DNA from: Ceratorhiza oryzae-sativae
Taxonomy: Eukaryota; Basidiomycota; Agaricomycetes; Cantharellales; Ceratobasidiaceae
DNA: 64,000 nt
NCBI GenBank assembly: GCA_030998015.1
Contig: JARWMV010000022.1
Coordinates: 124,001 to 188,000 of the forward strand
Direction of reading: 5' to 3'
Shown here: positions 35,414 through 47,400 of the stretch, one piece after another
Numbering within the stretch: position 1 is the stretch's first letter
How the letters are laid out: each line of letters starts with the position of its first letter
The notes under the pieces: model-generated
Database searches by the model: none
The model's input: the letters and a program-made list of their open reading frames with translations, nothing else
What the model was told of the DNA's origin: nothing
Program-made: the position numbers and the translations under genes

Positions 35414-38400
35414 CTATGTAATTATACAAGACGTACCGGACCCCTGAGGGCTAACGGGTAACGTGACGTTGCGTTGCAAAGGTGTGGAAGTGCTGAGTGG
35501 GGGAGATGTAGGCGAGAAAGCCATTTCGGTGCTCATAGCAAGCTCAAGCTCGGAGATAGAAGAAGAATCTAGGCCGGGTGAAGAAGACGTCCCGGGCGTT
35601 GTTTGCTCAAGAGGCAACGAGACGGCCCTGGGGGTCTGTGCAGAGACTAGAGTAAGCTTCGGGATATCAACTGGCGCTGGAATCGGCTCGGGGCCTGGAT
35701 CCTGACTCAAAGCTGGGCCAAGAGATTGAACTGATTCAGACAGAGACGGATTGGGCAAGAGTGAAGCCGGTGCTCGTTCGGTTATTCGGTTCGATATACG
35801 AACTGAGTTCTTGTCCAAATCGGTCGTCCTGAAGCCACGGATATTGCCAATGGTCGCGATCACGTCGTCAATGGCCGAGATCGCCTCGTCGAGAGCCTGG
35901 GTAGCATGGTCGGCGGGTGAGGGTTGGTGCGGAGTTTCATTCACAAAGGTGGCTGCCGGCGCGAGGGTGGAAAGCATGGCTGGTAGCGGTGCCGAACCGC
36001 GGACAGAACCTTTGCTAAAACTGTGGTAAAGCATTTGGGATGGGTTAGAGGCTCGACGAGGTGTCACAGTCGACTTTGGCGCGAGTTTTCCGCCAGTGGA
36101 TAGTGTAGGCGAAGGAGCAGGGCCAGGAACGGGCACCAAGGTTGTGACAGGCGGTGAGACTGGAGTTACGGCGGGTGCAAACACGCGAGCGGATTCTGGT
36201 GTTAGCACTGGTCCTGGTGGAGGAGGGCCTTGGGCGCGGGGCCCGATGCGCTTTGGCCGATAACGGGAGTTCAAACCGAGAGGTAGACCCGGGGTGGGAG
36301 GCATAACAGGAGTCGTGGTGAGATCAACACCAATTGGCTCGGTCTGAGGAGCCGGAGCTAGAATTGCCAGGGAGTCCGTCGGCTGGGGACCGGATATATG
36401 CGCAGAAAAGGGAGGCACATGTGGGCTAGGTGCCCCCGTGAAGGGCGGGATCGCATCCAATGCATGCCCCACGAGAGGCAGCGGACTTCGCGCAGGCGGA
36501 TAGCGGGGTACGGTCGGCGAGTCCCAACCATCAGCCGCGTCAAGGCCAATTCGCTCTCCAGTCGGTTGTCGCGCGTCTGATAGCTCTGGTACTTTTGCAT
36601 TGGGAATTCCGATAGAAAATTGTTCCCGATCTTCCGCTTTGCTTTTCCTGCCATTGGGACCTTCCTGCCGGATGTCTTGAGTTGGGTTTTGAACTGGGTC
36701 ATTTAATTCCACGTCCTGAAGCTTATCCATGGTAGGCTCTTTCTGGGCACCCTCTGCATTGGTTGGGATGGCGCGTGCGGCTCGTTGGTGCCACTCGAGA
36801 GCAGGGGCGGGCTGGGCTTGCACAGGAATGGGCATTCCTGGAAATGGGTTGGTTTGGATTGGCGGAGCAGGAGCTAGGGTCGATGGACCTGGTACAGCGA
36901 CCGGGGGAAGGGCGAGATTGAGCGACGCATCTGGATCTGGGGTGGAGGCAGGAGCAAGGCCTAGCATCTTTTCTAGTGTAAGCTTGAACAGCAGACCGGG
37001 TGACAGCGGCAGGGAATTAAAATTGGGCGTTGGTGGATCTGAAGCCGCATTGGGAGGAGGGACTGGATCAGGCAAAAGTGCTAGCACTGGAGCGGATGTC
37101 GGGGAAGGTACTGTCGCAAGTGAGATGGATGCATCCGCTTGCTCGGGCTCTGAGACGAGTTCTGTACCAGGTTCAGCATTCCGAGCGCCTAAAAACAATG
37201 AAATACGCACGTTGATCTTGCTCAATTAATTCCGCGACTTGGTTGAACACTGGGCCAGCCGCTGGTGCAACAACACCTGGCCCACCCAATGGCCTTGAGG
37301 CAATGTCAGTGTTGGAAACCACAATAGCCTGCGCATCTGCATTTGTCACAACTAGAGCCGGAATTGCGCCTTCTGCCTCCACCCTGACCTCGCCACCTTG
37401 AAGCCACACTGGTTGCTGGTGGTCCTTGGCTTGGCCATCGACGGCGTGTGTCCTGGGTGCGGTTACCCTGGGTACTTCCTCTTGCTTGCGGGTCCTGTCT
37501 CCTTTGCCCTCTGACCATTGTAGGGGCGGGGTCGAAACCGGGGTCGCCTCAACAGCAGGGGCTGGGATCAGGATCGGGGCCGGTTGAGGGCCAAGCTCTG
37601 AGATCAATACGGGCACATCGACCGGGACGGAAACAGGGTCCCCATAACAGACGGCCTCATCTTGGCCACGAGCCGAGGTCGGTGCGGGGGGCGCCTCGCG
37701 TGTTGCGCCAGGATCGGGGCCGGATGTGGGGATCGGGATCCGGTCCGTATTTGCTGCCAGAGCCAACAACGCGGGAACGTTGTCCTCATCGTGGCTAGGG
37801 ACTGCTACTGTCTCAAGACTTGGGGTCGGCACGCGCCCGTGAACAGCGGCTGGGGCGATGGTGGGGATGGGGGCGGGTTCCGATGTGGGGGCGGGAGCTG
37901 AAAACTCAATGAGCGTGCCGGCATATATTCCGAACGGCGGGACTCACCACTATTGCCCAGCCTGGATGCACGAACAGGTTCTGAGTCGATCTCAACGTTG
38001 GGTTCGCGTGCTGGTTGGCCCACTGGTGCCAGGTCGCGAATACCTGATTGCTCAACTGTCTGTGGTCGATCAGCGGGCAGCACTGCCGTCGGTGTAAGCT
38101 CGGGGAGTGACACAAGACCCGGCAAAGTGGCTCGGTGAGCGGCAAGGTGAACAGACGCTGAGGCAGGGTTGGTCCTGTCGGGTGCAGCCGCGACCGGCAC
38201 AGATTCGAACAAGGGCTGTGTGCTGGATGGCTCGCTGGTAATTTCTGGACCAACAACCGGCGCATCGTTTGCGGGGAGGTCTCCCATTGGCGTCGCAGTC
38301 GATTCCTCGGGGTTGCTCCCAACATGTGAGTCATTTTCCGTATTCTCCTTGATCTCCCTCGATAGCGCTTCGTCCCTACTTGGCTTGCGCGCTCCGACCA

Positions 38401-41400
38401 TGTCCGATCTCTTCTCCGCTGGTATCGGTGAGACGGTTGGATCCTGTTCATTGAGTATTCGTACCAACTCCGAGGCACGTTCGAGTGTTGAATTAAAGAG
38501 ACGGGTTTGCACATGTTCAGAGTACCCTTTGATTTCAGAGGTGACGCTTGCTGAGGTTACGGGAACCACAAGGTTATCGCCGGCTAGCACAACGGAAGGC
38601 TCCTGGCGTGGTATCTGGCCACCACTGTCCGCCAGACCAGGGGTAAATTCAAGAGTGGGAGCTAGGGCCGACTCGGATACAATAGGCATGGAGGCAGAAG
38701 TAGGAGGACGCTCGACATCCGCAGTCACGTTGGAAGTAGTGGGTCCTATATCGAATCCAAACAATGAGAAAATCTAAAAATATATATGCAAAACTCACCA
38801 CTATGGTGTTGAACTATCTCGACGACCCCCTTCGACGAGAGACAAGCATTGGCAGATGCTAAAGGTTTTTCCGCGACGGAGGCAACCGTTGGTTTAGTAG
38901 ACTCGATCTTGGCAGTAGGTTCTGTAGCTGGTTTCGTTTCGTAAGATGTCTTGGGGGTATCATCCTCTGCTCCCTCCTTGCGGTCAACTGGCTGGGGGTG
39001 CTCAGGCTTGCTGACTTGGGCTTTGTGCACCTTCGGTGACTCGAGGGGAACGGCTGATTTTACCGCCAGAGATGATGCAACAGTCGGCTCGATTGGAGCC
39101 GAAGCAGGGCCTCCAGCCGGCGGAGGGGATCGCCTACGATTCGACCGGCGAAACATGGACCAGCTGTTGGCGTTGGACTGGTAAGTGATCGAGGCAGGGG
39201 TTGGGGATCTCTCGGATGAAGATGTTCCAGAAGTGGCAGGTACAGCAAGACCAGTGGATGAAGCTATAGTCGATTCAATGGCTGGGATCACCACTGGTGC
39301 TGTTTTGGTTCCAGCATGAACAAGACGAGGGAGAGGAGGTTCTACGTTGAGCGTTGGATAGGACCGATTGGGGATGTCTGAAATTGGTTCAGTTACAGGG
39401 ACGGGATCTGTATCATGTCTGAATAAGTATTGTGGTTAGCACAGCAGGCAGCTGAGACTTACTACTATGCGGCGGAACTTGGGGTATTGCCTCACCAGAA
39501 GGGGGGGCTGTGGGGCCAACAGGTTGTGCCGGTGGAACAGGGTCTCGAGTATTCGATACTTCTGTAACCCGACTACCGTTTGCTGCGTCGCATGACAATA
39601 CCAACGCCACGTTGACCTTTTCCTCGGATGACACCTTTTCGCGAACCGCAGCCCGGAGCTCCTTGCTAGCTATGGGATGGTTCGCATCCACCTGCGGGAT
39701 GGCCGTTTCCTCAGTCTCACGCGTAGTCTCTCCAATAACAGTCAGAGTGGCAGTCTGCTCGGGCTGTTGTGAAATTCGCTGAGTTGCATCTTCCAGAACC
39801 GAATCTGAGCTGAAACCAAGAACAAAGGCGCCAGAGGTGGCATTGGGCTCTAATTGAGGCTCAATCTTGGGGCCCGGGACCGACACAACCGTAGCAGAGG
39901 ACTCGTAGCTCGACTCGGAAATAACGGCGGCCGTGGGATGGATAGAGGGGGCTTGGTCTGAGGGGTTATGAGCCTTTCCGTCAGGAGTTGGCTTGGATTC
40001 TGGGACGGTCCCGGTAGGCTTTTCTAAGTCTTCCGCTGAGGATTTGAGGACCTGAGGGAGGAGGGCGGCAGGAGTTGCATCGCCGATTGGCATTTCCGTT
40101 GGTTCTGGCAAAGACATAGGAGCTGGGTCGACCTCTGGTTTGGCTGGGGGTTCGCACGCGGGATCGGGAATCGAATCTACACACGTGGATGGCGCCGTCT
40201 CTGGAGCTGGAAGAGGATCGAGGGTTGCGCGGCGCATGGGGATAGGGTCTGCAGTAGCGTCAAGATGATGAATTATCCAGAACAGGGCGAACATACCAAG
40301 CTTTTGCACCGAACGAACTTCGTTGGGCTCGACTACGGGACCAAGCGCAGGAAGAACGCCCCCTGGATGCTCTTTCGTTCCGAGGGTCGAACTGGTGTTC
40401 ACATTTTCATTCATCAAGACCGGTCGAGCGTTTGATATATCATTTGCATCCCCAGAGCTACCGTGCATCACCTTGGTTGGCATTTCGTGCTGGCCAGCTA
40501 CTCCAGGATCCACATGTATCGATTCAACCGTGTCTCTACGCTCGGCATCGGCAGGTGTTTCATGTTCTAGTTTCTTCAAGGATATTAGGCCTGGTGTCTC
40601 AACTGGCTTCCGCTCATTAGGAACTAGCTCTGGAGCCAGAGCTGGATTCGGACCAGGAAACTCTGGTCGAGTACACTCCGATTCAGGCAGTGATGCAGGC
40701 GACGGGGATGTGAAAAAGCGAATAAGGGGCAACTGTGGTGGCTTGGGGACGTGATTGGGACTGGGGGGGCAGGAATCAGATTCTGGTGCTGCTTCGTTGG
40801 AATTTGGCGCCGCCGCAGGTATCGTTGGGATTGTGGGAGCGGGCTCGGCGGTTGGAGTGAGGGAGGGAGCATCGGTCGTCTCGGTTATTGTCACGAGCGA
40901 TTTCTCTTTGGCAAGAAGAGGGCTAGTTGTAGGATTGGGGGCAGGAGTATCAGAAGCCCTTCTTGGCCAGGACCTGCTGGATCGAGCAATGGCCGAGAGA
41001 GGTGAAGCTTGAGTCGACTGCAGAGTCGGAGCGAATGTTCTGCCTATGGACGGGGAGGGCGCAGTTGTTGGGCTGGTAGTAGGTGTCGAAACAGCGTTTG
41101 TACTGGAGGAATTCTGGGTAGGAATAGCAGCCGGAAGTATCGGCTCAGTAGACTCTGTAGGTTTCATAGGAGTGGGACTAGGTGTTGGTAACACGTAGGC
41201 TTCTATAACTCAATGAGTTCTGGTGTATAATGCGGATATGGGCTAGGCACCCACCTTCATCTTCCTTTCTGCTCTCATCAATGCTCTCGATCTCAACTGG
41301 GGGAAGAACCATTTGTGGTGCACCCTGCTTTCCACTGGCCACATCCTTGACACCCTTATCGTTCTTTGCATCCTCGTCCAAGTGACACAGCGTTATATTC

Positions 41401-44400
41401 TCACTTGCTTTGCTCGAATCGGCCGGTGAAACAGTTGGCGTAGAAACGGCATCGCCCGTGGGGAGTTCTTCTTTGATCGATACCTCGTTGGCCTGAACGC
41501 CTGTAGGAGTTGAATCGACGCTTACATTAGACAGAACGGGGTCCGCAACAGGTAGTTCCTCTGTGGGTGTAGGCCCTCTGTTTCCCTGCTGAGACGTAGA
41601 CGCCGGTAACTCGTTTGGCGCTGCTCGTACAGGGACTGGAAGAGTTGGGCTAGAGTGGCGCTCTGGCTGCAAATCGTTTTCAACAGGGTCGGCAAGAGGA
41701 GGGTCTGACGAAAGCTCAGCAGATACTGGGGCGGGGGCCGATTCGATGGTGAAGGCCACATCAGTTTCTAGGGGTAGCATGCTTGTGGGACTCAGAGCGA
41801 CCGTTTGGATGGTGCTCGGAGGTGTAGCAGAAGCCGGGACAGCTGGAGGAGCTGGGCCACTGCAAGGATCACCACTGCAGGGATCACCACCGCAGGGATC
41901 ACCACTGCAAAGATCACCACTGCAGGGGTCGGGACTGGGATTGATGGGTTGTGTGCCAACAATTTCGGAGCCGGGGCTATGACCTGGGACTGCAGTTGGC
42001 TCAGGGGATGCAGGAGACTTCAACGCAGGCTCAGCCGGGGTGGAATCCGCAACTAAAGAGGCAAGCAGCGTTTCCTTTGGGTTGGTCGGAACCTCAGGCT
42101 CAGGCTCGACGAGAGGCGAATTCTGTGCCACGTGGTGGGTTTCAGGCACCCCAGGAGCTGGCTTGTGCAGAGACCCAGCGCCGTTTGCGGGGTTGTCCGC
42201 CTGCGACTCATCGAAGATAGGTCGAGGAACCTCGGGCTGACCAACCGGTCGTTCCAAAGGGGCAGTTAATGAATCACCTCCCTGCTTGCCCTTTGGATTG
42301 GCAATAGGCCAGGTCGTTGCATCAGAAGAACGAACGGCGGATGATGTGGGAAACAACGCCGGACCGGGGGCTTGCTCAGGGGCCGGAGCCGTGTTCGCTG
42401 GACAAGGCACACCCGCAGGAACTAGGTCAAGAGTTGAATCGGTAATAGGTTCGCTGCCTGACACGGGCACTGCGGTTGTCGTCGAGAAGACGTTTTCTGA
42501 TGGGTTGGACGTCGGAATATTTGCATCAGCAACTAGCTCAGGCTGAGATTCGTGTGTGGGCTGCGAGTCCTGAGTAGTAGTCGTAGCGGGTTCCGTGCTT
42601 GGCGCCGTGGGGCTCTGAGCCGATGATCGACCTGACGCGCGGGTGGCTTCGAGTCCGTTCGACTCTAAAACAGAATGGTCGAGTGGCGATGGATTGGATG
42701 AAACAGAAGAGAGGGTAGGATCGGGATTCGTGGCTGGTGGCACCGTTAAAAGCTGCGCGGTATGAATAGGAGCGATTTTGTTCGGTGGGGGTGTAGCTTG
42801 AGGCGCGGGCGCCAAACTGGAAGGAGGGTTACTCAGAGAGCCGAGGAGGACAGCCGGCGGGAAGTCTAATGTCTGAGCTATTGGCTTGGGGTAGGGGGTT
42901 TGGCCAAGAATTGGAGTAGAAGAAGGCTTGGATGTAGACGAGTTGACACCTAGCGCGTGTGTTTAGTGATATTCATAAATTTATATCGTAGCAGCGCACC
43001 AGTATCTTCAGTAATGAACTTCCTCCCGGAATCGTTGCTCGAAATAGGGGCGAGTCCATCGGATTTGTTCGTCGATTCGCTCAACTTCTCCATTGAGGCA
43101 GCATTGTTGTCTCCGCTCACAGAAAGTCCAGAACGTAGCGAGACGAGGGGCTCAGCAACTGCAAATAGTACTGGCGCGGAATCGAAAGCCATGAGGTGTC
43201 GTGATGGGGAAACTGGAATCGAGTCGGTACCCGGTTCAACGACAGCAACTGACAATGGTATACCTACAAATATAGGGACTTGCTTTATTAAGATGTTACA
43301 AGGTGAGAATACTACTTTACTCACTACGCTTTTGAAACGCGATCCGTGGCATCTCCACCAGGGGTTCTCTTTTATCCTTACCCTCCTCCGGTTGGTCTTC
43401 TTCAGGGCTCCTACCCACGATGTCGGCTCCATGCTTATTCGGTGTGTGGACGACTGAGGCAGCTGGTTGCTCATGATCATTAATTCCGCTATCCCCTGTA
43501 GTATCAACCTGGTCTTTACCTGTTACAGGGGCTCGTGGACTAGAACCGAGAGCTGCATGGAGAACTGCCGGCACAACCTGACCTTGCTTGGGCTCAGCAG
43601 GCGAAGAAGCAGGAACGATGGTTTCATTTTGCAGATCGCCGAGAATAATAGTGTCCCCCGATGGAACAGGCCCAGAAGCGATAGTAGGGCTCGGTGTCAA
43701 ATCCAGGCGAGAGGGAGCTACGGAATCAAACGAGACGGAAGTGCCTTGATCGACGATCGGCAGTGGTGCCTGATCGCGATCGACAACATGATCGGCGCCT
43801 GATACGTCATCATGTGAGAGCGGTCTGTCCTCTGGGGTTCTCTTGCGCTCAAGTACAGGAGTTGGATGTTGAACCGCGAACGATGTCGCGAGGGTGAAAG
43901 AAGCGACCGCGGGATTGGCATCTGCGAGCAGGGAGGGAGCCTGAGCGAGCGAGGGACACGGGATGGCAGCAGATGTGAAGCAGCTTGGCGAATTTGGGGC
44001 CGCTCGGGGTGCAATGGGCGATTTCTCGGGTGCTGACTGCGTGTCTGGAATCCGGTTGGGAGCTGCAGTAGGAGCTGGCTTAGGATGAATCACCGCGATT
44101 AACGTATCTTTGGGAGCGTCGTCATACACAAGAGCTGCTTGTGCCTCTGTGGGGGTTGATCCGCCGAGAGCCGTAGTTCCATGCCCAGGAGCTACTTTCG
44201 TGCTGAGTGGATTCAATGAGCAAGAACAACTAAACTCACCAGAATCTTTCACGTCATTTCTATCACCCCCGTTTGACTTGCCATGGGCATTGACAGGTTC
44301 GCCGATCCGCTGCTCTACGGGCGGCTCCTGTTTCTTGATCTCTATCTCCATTCCAGATTTGTCCTCGAACTTCTTCTCGACAGCAGGTACCTCAATATGA

Positions 44401-47400
44401 GAGTCGATCAACTTGGGAGGTGGGGTATCATTGGTCTGCAATGCAAGTGACGCCAGAGCGGGTTCGGGCCTGGTTGGGGGATCGAGTTTCGGCTGAGATA
44501 GCATTGGAAAATGGGCAAGAGTGCCACTCGAACCAGAAGTGCCGATATCGGGAACTGCCAAGGGCACAACCCTGGACTCCGAAGGTGACATAGGGCGAGC
44601 GACGGAGAGAGCCGAAGAATTGTTCAGGGCAGGCAAGGGGGCGGATTTGGAATCAGAATGAGGCCAAGGAACTGCTTAAACGTTAGTCTAAATGGACGAT
44701 ATCAATCACTATGCCGAGGCGACTTGCCTTGCCTCTCGATATCTACCACATTAGTCTCATCCAGCTGGCTGGCCTGGATATTTGGGTCGTTTGTCGGCTG
44801 CTTGCCATCCATATCTTCAACCTCGCCAACATTTAGTGGAGCTACCACTACAGCCACTCCCTTGGACACCGGCGTGGTAATCGCAACTTCTTTTTGAACC
44901 GGGTGTTCGGTTTCCTTCTCGTCACCCGGCGCCCCTCCGAACCGTGGAGCGTCCGCGCCGCCCTGAATTGCGGAATCAACCTCCCCTCCCGAACTAAGTA
45001 TTGCTTCAACACCTTGAGCGCTCACAGACTCGGACAGCTGTGCCACCGCTTTCGGAGAGGGAGGACCCATGAAAGTTCTATCCCGAACCGAAGTAGGCTC
45101 GACCACAGGAACACCGGTGACTGTAGCGGCCGCCGTCGGGACGACCTGGACCTGCACTTGCTCCGGTTCCTCGACGAGCGTGGGAACCGTAGCCGGGTTA
45201 CGAACCGATGGAGATGCCTGGCTTGCATCCGACATACTTCGAGGTTCAGCGGGCAGAAGGTTCTTCGCAGCTTCATTACTACCCGGCCATGCAACAGGTT
45301 CAACGCGAGGCAAAGGCACAAGCGGCGGGTTTGTCGCAGCGAAGAGCATAGCGGGGAAGAGCCCATGTGCAGATGTTTCAGCCGAAGGTGGGATGAAGCG
45401 ATCTGCTACGGACATTGGCGGGGGGGAAAAGCCAGTAGTTAAGGTCGTTTGTGGTTCAGGATCGAATTCGTGGCTGGGTAGATCCGCGACCACTGGTTCA
45501 CTGTCAGAGCTGGGCTCCACTGCAGAATCTTGGGGCGTTGGGATCAACTTGGGAGCTGACACCAGCCTAGATGTGGAAAATGCGTTGGGTGATTCGGAGG
45601 ATTGTCTGGGAGTGACATCGACTTCGAGAGCGCTGGGACCGTGTGTCGGCATGCGCGTGATGTCTAATTCCGACTCGTAAAGTTGAGAGGACAGAGTCAG
45701 AACCGTCGAGTTATCCACAGACGATAGTGATGGCTCGACGAGGGCGACATGGGATTCTGTCGCAGCAGCTGACGAAGCGTCTAGAGCGGGCGCTGCCAAC
45801 ACTTGATCGGGTTCAACTACATGGACTGTAGCTACATATGATTTCGCGGGTTCGGCGGAAGAGAGTGGTCGAGTTGGATTAGAAATGAATAGAGGGGCAG
45901 TGGGTGCGCCTGGTACTCGGTCATTATGGGGCGGGGGTGCGGGGTTGTGATTCTCAGACGACAAAGGTCCAACTGACGAGGGGAAAGAGGTGAACGAGAC
46001 AGGGGCTGTAGCAACAGACGGCCAGGTTAAACGAATCGGGAGCTCTGCCAATGAAACTAATGAATCCACGGGAGGCTCAGTATACAGATTCCACCTCACA
46101 ATTCTTGCCACGTACCAGTATTTTCGCCAACAGTTTCAACCTCTGGTTTCTCAGGCTCACTCGGCGTCGAAAGTATATTAGTGCCGGGCGGGGATTTTGT
46201 CTCGTTCGAAATTTGGATGGGTCTGTCTGTTTCACCCCCCGCACAGGCACCAGAAGGAACCAAACCCACATCAACAGACTGTGTATCGTCCGTTTCCCCG
46301 TGGCCCGTATGCTCATTCAACGCGGCTTGTGCATCCGCCTGATCTTCACCGAACTCGATAGTCTTGCACAACGGCTCTTCACCGGGTTCGCCGGCCGATG
46401 CCTGTGTTGGTACCGCTCCAAGATGAGTCCCATCGCTTGGCTCTCCAACCACAGGGAGTGGATTCGGGGCGGGTTCAGATTCCGCAGCTCGCTCCCTCTT
46501 CAACGGCGACCCGAGTCCCGAGACCGCGTTTTCGTTTGAAACTACAGCGGATCTGAACAGGGTAGATTCATGTACAGGAGGTTGCACCAAGTGCTGCTCG
46601 GTTGTACTTGGCTGGACTGGGTCGGACAAAGATGTTGGTCGAGGTGAGGGGATAGTGTTGGAGTTAAGCGCCAATGGTAGGTGCGTTGGTTGGTTAGCCG
46701 GAACCATCTCGGCCTTTGCGCCACTCCCGAGATCGGGTAACCTCTGGGGGATTCCCCCAGCCGCAACCAAAGGATCAGCGCGAGGTATTTGCTCAGGGCC
46801 GGAAGCAAGCTGCTTGGGATCGGGTCCTTTCCACGCCTGCTCTCCCACCGCGGCTGATACATGGGGACCTGCGGTCACCGGAACGTCGACGGCAGTAATC
46901 GTCCGAGAGAGCTCAGTCGCCCGAGGTGTTACTGTCTCAGTGGATGCTCGTAGACCTGGTTTAGGGGGGGACTGCTCGCCTGGGGCTTCGGCTTTGAAAA
47001 TAGCATAGGTGGGTGGAACAGCAGCGGGTGCTGGCGCCGAACGATTCCAATAAATCGGATGGGATACTGGTCCGGCACGTCCAATCGACTTGGACTCCTG
47101 GACCGACAAAGTTTCAGCTCCGGGATCTAGAGCTGCGACCGGAGCTAGGGGCTGGGCTTCTTGAGGCTTGTCCCCTACAGGAGGTTCGGAACCCGGTTCA
47201 GGAGCTTCAGTCGCATCTTGTGGGAGAATCGGGTGTGTGACCGGCGGCACCGAACCCAGCCTCGTGCCAACAGCATGAGGGGTTGGGAGCGGCATAATTG
47301 CAGACTGAATAAGAGCAACTGGCACGAATGCTGGGGCCATGGCATCAAAAGGAGTCTCGTGAGCAAGCGTGGACTGTGCAGCGGGGGCGATTTCTGGGAG

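Noticed and set aside
36729..37229. Forward-strand Gly-rich frames throughout 35-49 kb
   Set aside because: They are the complements of Pro/Ala/Ser codons of the giant gene; splice sites and N-terminal features fit only the reverse strand.
41857..41931. Possible CRISPR-like repeat array
   Set aside because: Units are contiguous without spacers, lie in a coding exon of a eukaryote, and are a minisatellite.
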